A stretch of DNA of 11,943 nt. Origin: Candidatus Caldarchaeum sp. (GTDB lineage: Archaea; Thermoproteota; Nitrososphaeria_A; Caldarchaeales; Caldarchaeaceae). The notes under the pieces were generated by a model. That model was not told the DNA's origin and did not search any database. It saw only the letters and a list, made by a program, of their open reading frames with translations. Shown here piece after piece: positions 1-4,478 of this stretch (positions are counted from its first letter, which is position 1; every line of letters begins with the position of its first letter). The stretch is from positions 1 through 11,943 of the forward strand of contig JANWZU010000016.1 of the NCBI GenBank assembly GCA_025054795.1, in the 5' to 3' direction. The position numbers and the translations under genes are program-made.

Positions 1-609
1 CATCTGGACACGAGGTTTCACAGAATTCCAATCGGGTTGAACACAGGTGAGGGCCCTAGTTTTGAAGACCGTGGCTGGGCTGGTAGAATTGCTAGAGGTG
101 TGAGGGACTTTCTGAGCAGGCTTGAGGCTGGAGACGAGGAAGCGAGAACAAAGGTTGCAGGGTTTTTGAAACCCAGAGAAATACCCCTTTTGGCTGCACA
201 GGCCCGCTACTGGAGGGTTTCTCCGTGCTGGCACATGCTGAAGTCAAGCAAAACCTCTCCGCAGCTGCAGACTCTGATAAAGCTAGCTGTCGAAGAAAAC
301 GCATCGCATGTCGACACAGTAGTCACTACAGACCTCCATAGACTTCTCCGGCTCACGGACAGTCTTAACGGTAAAACAGGCCTAACTGCCTGCAGAGTAG
401 AGGTCGACGGCTTTGAGAGCTTCGACCCGCTGATGGACAGCGTTGTTTTGCCAGACGAGCCTGTTGAGGTGAAAATGCTTCCGACACCCGAATTTGAACT
501 CGGGGGAAGTAAATTCGGACCCTACAAACCCAACGAACAGCTGAAGCTTCCCACCTATGCAGCCGTTTACCTGATGTGCAGAGGTTTAGCCATCATGGTT
601 AAACATTAA
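1..609 (+). CDS. priS: DNA primase small (catalytic) subunit PriS, C-terminal part, 5'-truncated by window edge
   Basis: This is the catalytic subunit of the archaeal/eukaryotic-type primase, which with PriL makes the RNA primers for DNA replication. The frame is open from base 1, giving about 202 visible residues, so roughly the first 130-150 residues (including the DxD metal site) lie upstream of the window; the TTG at 37 is internal and not a start. The family is recognised from LDTRFHR near the edge, GWAGRIARG soon after, and the signature VVTTDLHRLLRLTDSL at about 314-366, the C-terminal nucleotide-binding segment of PriS. The end matches the family too, with VLPDEPVEV, FGPYKPNEQLKLPTYAAVYL and a TAA stop. 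In the usual SLHGKSGL motif the His is Asn here (SLNGKTGL, codon at 367-369). gins51 follows after 26 bp on the same strand, a replication-gene pairing known in other archaea. The identification is firm; only the 5' extent is unknown. Confidence 0.93.
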   Translation, partial: HLDTRFHRIPIGLNTGEGPSFEDRGWAGRIARGVRDFLSRLEAGDEEARTKVAGFLKPREIPLLAAQARYWRVSPCWHMLKSSKTSPQLQTLIKLAVEENASHVDTVVTTDLHRLLRLTDSLNGKTGLTACRVEVDGFESFDPLMDSVVLPDEPVEVKMLPTPEFELGGSKFGPYKPNEQLKLPTYAAVYLMCRGLAIMVKH

Positions 610-635
610 TCCACGTCTTTCACAAAGCTTCTAAG

Positions 636-1184
636 ATGGAGGAGGTCTACGAAAAGCTTTTCTCGCTATGGCAGAAACAACGAAGCAGCGAAGAGCTTTT
701 GAAAATACCTGAAGAACTGTTGAACGAGCTCGCTGAATATTTCGCCTTGATAAGGAGGCAGGTAAGGCTCAGCGACAAAAACTCTCTACAGACCAAAGTA
801 AGGCTTGCCGAATTTGACATGATGCAGCGGCTGCTAGAGTCTCTGCTGAAACATAGAATGAGGAAAATAATCGCATTGTCGAGTACGCTTTCAAGCTTGG
901 AAAACCTATTGCCTTTCGAGAAAAACACCTTCAACACTATGCAGAGGGTTGTGTCGCAGCATGAATCGATGGTTAGGAACGGGCTAAATGACCCAAGAAT
1001 TTTATACCGTGAGATGGAGCATCGTTATGAGATTGTTGTGTTTCTTAAGGACTTTCCGAAATTCGTCGGCGAAGACCTCTATGGATACGGGCCCTTCAAG
1101 TCTGGGGACGTTGCGGCAATATGTTCAGCCAACGTCCCAGCCCTCCAAAAAAGGGAAATTGTCAAGCCTGTCAAGTCAGTTTAG
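636..1184 (+). CDS. gins51: GINS complex subunit Gins51 (Sld5/Psf1-like)
   Basis: This is a subunit of the GINS complex, which works with MCM helicase and the Cdc45/GAN homologue at the replication fork. The protein is 182 aa. Residues 1 to about 125 are helical and charged (the A domain). The small C-terminal beta domain (B) spans about 130-180, recognised from VVFLKDFPKFVGEDLYGYG, then GPFKSGDVA and a terminal EIVKPV strand. A-then-B domain order is that of Gins51; Gins23 has the reverse order. ATG 636 is the only reasonable start, the next Met being at residue 62; no good Shine-Dalgarno is visible, but purine-rich GGAGGAGG lies just inside the gene. It sits 26 bp behind priS and is probably cotranscribed with it. 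Its last 9 bp overlap the 3' end of the opposing kinase gene. Sequence identity within this family is low, so the call rests mainly on the B-domain motif and the priS context. Confidence 0.88.
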   Translation: MEEVYEKLFSLWQKQRSSEELLKIPEELLNELAEYFALIRRQVRLSDKNSLQTKVRLAEFDMMQRLLESLLKHRMRKIIALSSTLSSLENLLPFEKNTFNTMQRVVSQHESMVRNGLNDPRILYREMEHRYEIVVFLKDFPKFVGEDLYGYGPFKSGDVAAICSANVPALQKREIVKPVKSV

Positions 1185-2324
1185 AACAAGCTTCTCCTCG
1201 CCTTCGGCCGTGAGTAAAAGTCTTCCAAGCTGAACTTTACTGAAGCCCGACTCGACGGATGCGATTATTTTAATCACAGATTTGACGTTGTCGTACCCAC
1301 ACATAATCCCTAAACCTAAGTAGTAGCTTCTCTCATCGTACAGATAGGCTATCAAACCTGTTCTGGACTTGCAGAGGTTAGATAGGTCTTCAGCGGCCGA
1401 GTCAGCCAGCTGCTTCAAAGCTGTGTTGAGATAATCGAGGGGTTTTTGACCCGGATGACCCAACACGCTCAGCTGAACCCACGAAGAAGGAATAAGCCTA
1501 AGCGTGGGCTTTCCGATAAATTTTCTGAAGACCCACTCCCTTATTTTTCTCCGCTCAGCTGTGTCTCGAGTTTTTACGTATTTTGACTGAGCTAGGCGAA
1601 CAACTTTGACTCCGTCAGACTCGAGTAATTGATGCAGACGTTCCAAACCGCTTCCGATTATTACGGCTGCCCGGCATCCGAGAGTTTTCAAGACAGCCGC
1701 CTTGTGGGCTGCGGCTGCTGCGTCATCAACCCAGCCGTCCATGTCGACCACGGTAGGAACTTCACTCGGCATCACTCGTGAAAACTCCTCAACAGCCTCC
1801 AAAACCTCAGCCGCAGCGTGTACAGCAGAAGCCGAACCCACAGGCCTCTGCCAGAAAGGCTTAAGCTCAGAGAGGTCGTGAACGCAGCCATTCATTTCAG
1901 CAGCTCCTACAACTGTTGGAGGGGTGAAGCATGTCTGGCCGGGGTCGAGAGAGAGCACGACTGTTTTTCCAAAAATCTTGGATAGGGTGTTGGCGGCCAA
2001 AGTTGTGAAAGCTGTCTTCCCAACATCCACACCTCCCAAAACACCTACGACCCCAAACTCCGCCAAACTTTTGACTTGGTCGAACCAAGACCCGACGCAT
2101 TCGTCTTCCTCAGCAAAACTCACTCTAGAATCCTCACCCATCCTCAACATCAGCCTTGAGTCAGTCTCGGCGTAAACTGGATAACGTTTCCAAGGTCGAA
2201 GAAAATACTCCTTGTTAGCTTTCAAGCTACAGTTGAATATTGATGTGCTTCCCTCCAACACCTTCAGGAATGCAGGGCCGTCGACAAGTAGTATCTTTCC
2301 AGAAGAAAGTTCCATCTTTGTCAC
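1176..2324 (-). CDS. Polynucleotide 5'-hydroxyl kinase, Clp1/Grc3/NOL9 family
   Basis: This is a predicted nucleoside-triphosphate-dependent kinase that phosphorylates 5'-OH ends of RNA and/or DNA. The family includes Clp1 (mRNA 3' end and tRNA splicing), Grc3/NOL9 (rRNA processing) and an archaeal polynucleotide kinase studied in Pyrococcus. It is 382 aa, near the usual archaeal length. The N-terminal domain (1 to about 85) precedes a Walker A motif GGVDVGKT at 97-104 (Lys103), the family-specific DPGQ at 127-130, and DMDGW at 194-198, the counterpart of the NTxGW strand. An Arg/Lys-rich lid-like stretch lies at about 253-273, followed by a beta-rich C-terminal domain. The start is GTG at 2324, which makes a 4-bp GTGA overlap with the upstream gene; an in-frame ATG at 2315 is the alternative. 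Coupling to the RuvC-like gene suggests a joint role at nucleic-acid ends. Which substrate it prefers cannot be read from sequence. Confidence 0.88.
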   Translation of the reverse strand: MTKMELSSGKILLVDGPAFLKVLEGSTSIFNCSLKANKEYFLRPWKRYPVYAETDSRLMLRMGEDSRVSFAEEDECVGSWFDQVKSLAEFGVVGVLGGVDVGKTAFTTLAANTLSKIFGKTVVLSLDPGQTCFTPPTVVGAAEMNGCVHDLSELKPFWQRPVGSASAVHAAAEVLEAVEEFSRVMPSEVPTVVDMDGWVDDAAAAAHKAAVLKTLGCRAAVIIGSGLERLHQLLESDGVKVVRLAQSKYVKTRDTAERRKIREWVFRKFIGKPTLRLIPSSWVQLSVLGHPGQKPLDYLNTALKQLADSAAEDLSNLCKSRTGLIAYLYDERSYYLGLGIMCGYDNVKSVIKIIASVESGFSKVQLGRLLLTAEGEEKLVLN

Positions 2325-2950
2325 TTTGAGGAACGTCTTCTCATCCGGGGCAGGAGTGCTGCGGCAAGCTCGTCGACGCCACCTGCAAGTTTTGTCGTGT
2401 TCTTCTCCGAAACCAATCTTATTGACTCGGGTTTTATTTCTTTAGTTTTCGACAGAAGCTCTTTAACTATTTCTTCCCGGAACTCGGAAGCTCCCTCTCC
2501 AAGCAGGATTGTCTGTTTAGAGCTGGGATGACTTTTGAAAAACTCTGCAGCACTATCTGCAAACCGCTGTACGTCTGTGAAGGACTCAACCCTGATCAGA
2601 GCATCGTCTGCTAGGAATGCAGCGCCTACGGTTTTGCCGGGGTCCACCGCTATCACTACGTTTTTTACCTCTTTCTTGGAGTAGGCTAGCTCAACGGCCC
2701 TATCAACCAAGGAAGTGGATGAGCTGAAGTCGTCGGCGTAGAGGGTTGAGGGATGGCTTATCCCCTGAAACTCTCCTCTTTTGGCGACAACCACTTTGGC
2801 TGCCAACGGTATGTCGTCAAGCTTTACCACGTGGTCTGCATGTAAACCTCTTCTCAACGCTTCGTCCAACACCCGAGCTGCGAGTCTGACGTCGGCAGTC
2901 AGAACTGCTATTCTCAGCCTCTTCCCATGGAAAAGCTTGGGCTCCACCAT
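2321..2950 (-). CDS. RuvC/RNase H-fold putative nuclease, conserved archaeal type
   Basis: I do not recognise a named protein. The 209-aa product has an N-terminal part (1 to about 90) with no clear motif and then a RuvC-like segment. VVIAVDPGKTVGAAFL at about 98-113 is the first beta strand and turn carrying an acidic residue (Asp103), as in the IGIDPG start of RuvC/YqgF-type domains. ILLGEGAS at about 148-155 supplies a second acid (Glu152), and GGVDELAAALL at about 191-200 a third (Asp193) on a helix. That D...E...D spacing fits a metal-dependent RNase H-fold nuclease. The C-terminus is basic (PRMRRRSSK), which could help nucleic-acid binding. The start is ATG 2950, with no properly spaced Shine-Dalgarno. 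Its stop overlaps the start of the Clp1/Grc3-like kinase gene by 4 bp, so the two are very likely coexpressed. Fold confidence is moderate, and nuclease activity is inferred from the three acids only. Confidence 0.65.
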   Translation of the reverse strand: MVEPKLFHGKRLRIAVLTADVRLAARVLDEALRRGLHADHVVKLDDIPLAAKVVVAKRGEFQGISHPSTLYADDFSSSTSLVDRAVELAYSKKEVKNVVIAVDPGKTVGAAFLADDALIRVESFTDVQRFADSAAEFFKSHPSSKQTILLGEGASEFREEIVKELLSKTKEIKPESIRLVSEKNTTKLAGGVDELAAALLPRMRRRSSK

Positions 2951-3001
2951 CTCCAGTCGGGTTTAAATCCATCAAGTATGTTAAGTTTTCCTAGACGGCT
3001 G
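2951..3001. promoter_or_regulatory. Divergent intergenic promoter region with palindromic TTTAAA
   Basis: This 51-bp gap lies between the leftward RuvC-like/kinase pair and the rightward elf1/GGGP synthase pair. GTTTAAAT at 2961-2968 is a TATA-like box. For the rightward unit it predicts transcription starting near 2990, about 10 nt before the elf1 ATG. TTTAAA is palindromic but sits only about 15 bp from the leftward ATG; a weaker TATA-like CTTAACATA on the - strand (about 2985-2977) lies about 30 bp from that ATG and would suit a leaderless leftward transcript. These positions are inferred from spacing and not from mapped transcripts. Confidence 0.45.
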
Positions 3002-3259
3002 ATGGGAAGAAAACGCAGAAAGATAATAAAGAAAACCCCTAAACCTTTTCCAAACATATTCTCATGCCCACTGTGTGGAGCGATGGCTGTGACCGTAAAG
3101 CATGAAAAGGGAGGTGATACGGCTCAAGTGGTTTGCGGAAACTGCAAAGCCTCCGCCGACGTCCCATGGTATCCAGCCTACAGCGTCGTCGACGCATACA
3201 CAAAGTGGTACGACAAGGTTTCGAGGGGAGAGCAGGCTGTTGAGACTGGGCAGGGTTGA
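3002..3259 (+). CDS. elf1: Transcription elongation factor Elf1-like zinc protein
   Basis: This is a small zinc-ribbon protein of the Elf1 family, which in eukaryotes binds elongating RNA polymerase II and has homologues in many TACK archaea. The 85-aa product opens with a basic tail (MGRKRRKIIKK) that matches the family. A zinc ribbon follows, with Cys22/Cys25 (CPLCG) and Cys45/Cys48 (CGNC), and then the conserved WYPAYSVVDAYTKWYD segment at about 56-71. ATG 3002 is chosen because the basic MGRKRR start matches the family; the open frame extends upstream to an ATG at 2927, but that would run into the divergent RuvC-like gene and past the promoter. No Shine-Dalgarno is visible, consistent with a short-leader transcript. 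Its final 20 bp overlap the GGGP synthase start. The RNA polymerase operon begins about 950 bp downstream, so transcription genes cluster here. Confidence 0.87.
   Translation: MGRKRRKIIKKTPKPFPNIFSCPLCGAMAVTVKHEKGGDTAQVVCGNCKASADVPWYPAYSVVDAYTKWYDKVSRGEQAVETGQG
3223..3230 (+). promoter_or_regulatory. Ribosome binding site deciding the GGGP synthase start
   Basis: GAGGGGAG ends 9 nt before the TTG at 3240 and is the only good Shine-Dalgarno-like element in this stretch. It lies inside elf1 and supports a TTG start over the far-upstream ATG at 3102, whose extra residues do not resemble the family. Confidence 0.6.
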
Positions 3260-3983
3260 GAGACAACTTGTTGAAAAGTTGGAGAAAGGTCAAAAGCTAC
3301 ACATGACCTTGATAGACCCCATAAACGTCTCGGTCGAGAAGGCCGGGGAGCTGGCTAAGTATATGGGGGAGTCAGGGTCTGACGCCATCATGGTGGGCGG
3401 CTCAACCGTCCACACTCAGGAACATCTCGACACTTACATAAAGCAGATTAAGAGAATGACCGATAAACCTGTCATCATATTCCCGAACAACGTACAGTCA
3501 ATATCTAGGTACGCTGACGCCATCTGGTTCATGAGCTTGCTGAACAGCGTGGACTGGTACTACATAGTTGGTGCTCAGCTTCAGGGTGCTTTGACTGTAA
3601 AGCATTTCAACCTAGAGGCTATTCCGATGGGGTACGTGGTGTTCGGCCATGAAAGCACAGTCGCGGCCATGGGCCGGGTTTTGCCTCTCTCACCCAACCA
3701 TCGTGAGGTAGCTGCCTGCTACGGGCTGGCGGCCCAGTATCTTGGGATGCGTTTCCTTTATCTAGAGGCGGGTTCAGGGGCTTCGTCCCCTCTTCCTGCT
3801 GCAACCATAAGCGCAGTTAAAAAAACCGTCGAAATACCGGTGATAGTGGGTGGAGGAATAAGGACAGGCGAAGACGCGGCATCGGTAGCTGAGGCTGGAG
3901 CAGACATAATCGTCACAGGCACTGCCGTGGAAAAGAGTTTAGACAGGCTTCCTGAAATAATAAAGAGGTTTAAGGAGCGCTGA
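3240..3983 (+). CDS. Geranylgeranylglyceryl phosphate synthase (probably group II)
   Basis: This prenyltransferase joins sn-glycerol-1-phosphate to geranylgeranyl diphosphate, forming the first ether bond of archaeal membrane lipids. It is a TIM-barrel enzyme of 247 aa, the usual length. Visible motifs, numbered from TTG 3240, are LHMTLIDP at 20-27 (Asp26, metal/diphosphate side), the SDAIMVGGST strand, IIFPNNVQSIS, WFMSLLNS (typical of group II enzymes), YLEAGSG at 174-180 (Glu176, glycerol-phosphate site), and the phosphate-binding GGGI at 204-207 and GTA at 227-229. The TTG start is supported by a GAGGGGAG ribosome binding site and by family length; starting at ATG 3102 would add 46 unrelated residues translated out of frame from elf1. 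It overlaps elf1 by 20 bp, so the two are likely translated from one message, although a lipid enzyme and an elongation factor have no obvious functional link. The identification is very secure. Confidence 0.95.
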   Translation: MRLGRVERQLVEKLEKGQKLHMTLIDPINVSVEKAGELAKYMGESGSDAIMVGGSTVHTQEHLDTYIKQIKRMTDKPVIIFPNNVQSISRYADAIWFMSLLNSVDWYYIVGAQLQGALTVKHFNLEAIPMGYVVFGHESTVAAMGRVLPLSPNHREVAACYGLAAQYLGMRFLYLEAGSGASSPLPAATISAVKKTVEIPVIVGGGIRTGEDAASVAEAGADIIVTGTAVEKSLDRLPEIIKRFKER

Positions 3984-3989
3984 TTGGTG

Positions 3990-3994
3990 AAAAA
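3990..3994 (-). terminator. Possible T-tract terminator of the tRNA-Lys gene
   Basis: Five consecutive T on the - strand lie about 38 nt past the mature tRNA 3' end. Archaeal terminators are often simple T runs, but this one is short and adjacent to the GGGP synthase stop, so the call is weak. I see no hairpin here and no clear terminator for the + strand gene. Confidence 0.2.
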
Positions 3995-4031
3995 CCGTGA
4001 TAAGACATAGTTCGTCAATCCTTAGAACATG

Positions 4032-4106
4032 CGGGCCCAGCGGGCTTTGATCCCGCGACCTGCCGGTTAAGAGCCGGCCGCTCTAACCTGACTGAGCTAT
4101 GGGCCC
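4032..4106 (-). tRNA. tRNA-Lys (anticodon CUU)
   Basis: This 75-nt gene folds as a full cloverleaf. The acceptor stem pairs GGGCCCA with TGGGCCC, the D stem GCTC with GAGC, the anticodon stem GCCGG with CCGGC, and the T stem GCGGG with CCCGC, all perfectly. The anticodon loop CTCTTAA puts CTT at positions 34-36, reading the Lys codon AAG. The variable loop is AGGTC and the discriminator base is G. CCA is not encoded; CAT follows the discriminator. No intron is present. The T loop reads ATCAAAG, with A at position 54 where T/U is normal. The GC-rich stems suit a thermophile. The gene is transcribed away from rpoH and towards the GGGP synthase gene. Confidence 0.96.
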
Positions 4107-4130
4107 TTTCTTTAGTATTCGAAGAGGTTT

Positions 4131-4138
4131 CTTAAAGG
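4131..4138 (-). promoter_or_regulatory. TATA-like box of the tRNA-Lys gene
   Basis: On the - strand CCTTTAAG is centred about 28 bp upstream of the tRNA 5' end (4106), the expected archaeal TATA-box distance for a transcript starting at or just before the mature end. Confidence 0.5.
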
Positions 4139-4153
4139 TTTGACTAGGTCAAG

Positions 4154-4162
4154 GCTTATTAG
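4154..4162 (+). promoter_or_regulatory. Candidate TATA-like box of the RNA polymerase operon
   Basis: GCTTATTAG is the most AT-rich box-like element in the 105-bp gap between the tRNA and rpoH. It would give a start near 4185 and a leader of about 25-30 nt that carries the rpoH ribosome binding site. The box is a weak match, so this is a suggestion only. Confidence 0.3.
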
Positions 4163-4200
4163 TAGCCAGATGGAGAAAAGGTGTCAGCTTGGATGTTTTT

Positions 4201-4206
4201 AGGTGA
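4201..4206 (+). promoter_or_regulatory. Ribosome binding site deciding the rpoH start
   Basis: AGGTGA is a strong Shine-Dalgarno core 5 nt before ATG 4212. The competing GTG at 4203 lies inside this element, so ATG 4212 is preferred. Confidence 0.65.
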
Positions 4207-4211
4207 CGAGT

Positions 4212-4478
4212 ATGGTTAAGCAGAAGGAAAATCCACCGCCAGAGAAAAACATAGCCGAGCATGTTCTGGTCCCTCGGCACGAGGTTCTTACCCCCGCTGA
4301 GGCTGAGGAGTTGCTCAAACGCTTGGGCGTGTCAGCCGACAAGCTTCCCTACATTCTTCCGTCTGACCCGATGGTCAAAAGGCTGAAGGCTAAAGTCGGC
4401 GATATAATTAAAATAACACGGAAGTCTGAGACCGCTGGGGAAGCAGTGTATTATCGTGTAGTATGGGGTGAGGGATGA
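4212..4478 (+). CDS. rpoH: DNA-directed RNA polymerase subunit H (Rpb5 C-terminal homologue)
   Basis: This is the small assembly/jaw subunit of archaeal RNA polymerase, equal to the C-terminal domain of eukaryotic Rpb5. It is 88 aa, as expected. Diagnostic stretches are EHVLVPRHEVLT near the N-terminus, LPYILPSDPMVKRL in the middle, and KVGDIIKITRKS then YYRVVW at the end. ATG 4212 is chosen because AGGTGA sits at the right spacing and the GTG nine bases upstream falls within it. It heads the rpoH-rpoB-rpoA-rpl30e-nusA operon in the standard archaeal order. Its stop overlaps the rpoB ATG by 4 bp (ATGA), which favours coupled translation of the subunits. Confidence 0.96.
   Translation: MVKQKENPPPEKNIAEHVLVPRHEVLTPAEAEELLKRLGVSADKLPYILPSDPMVKRLKAKVGDIIKITRKSETAGEAVYYRVVWGEG

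Noticed and set aside
2927..3001. N-terminal extension of Elf1 from ATG 2927
   Set aside because: It would overlap the divergent RuvC-like gene and cross the TATA-like box; family members begin at the basic MGRKRR segment.
3102..3239. N-terminal extension of GGGP synthase from ATG 3102
   Set aside because: The 46 extra residues are the out-of-frame translation of elf1, do not resemble the family, and a good ribosome binding site supports TTG 3240.
4203..4211. GTG start for rpoH
   Set aside because: The GTG is part of the AGGTGA ribosome binding site that serves ATG 4212.
3984..4211. Small RNA, CRISPR or mobile-element remnant around the tRNA gene
   Set aside because: tRNA genes are common integration sites, so I looked for duplicated 3' tRNA fragments, integrase-like frames and direct repeats. 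None is visible; flanking gaps are short and explained by the promoter and leader.
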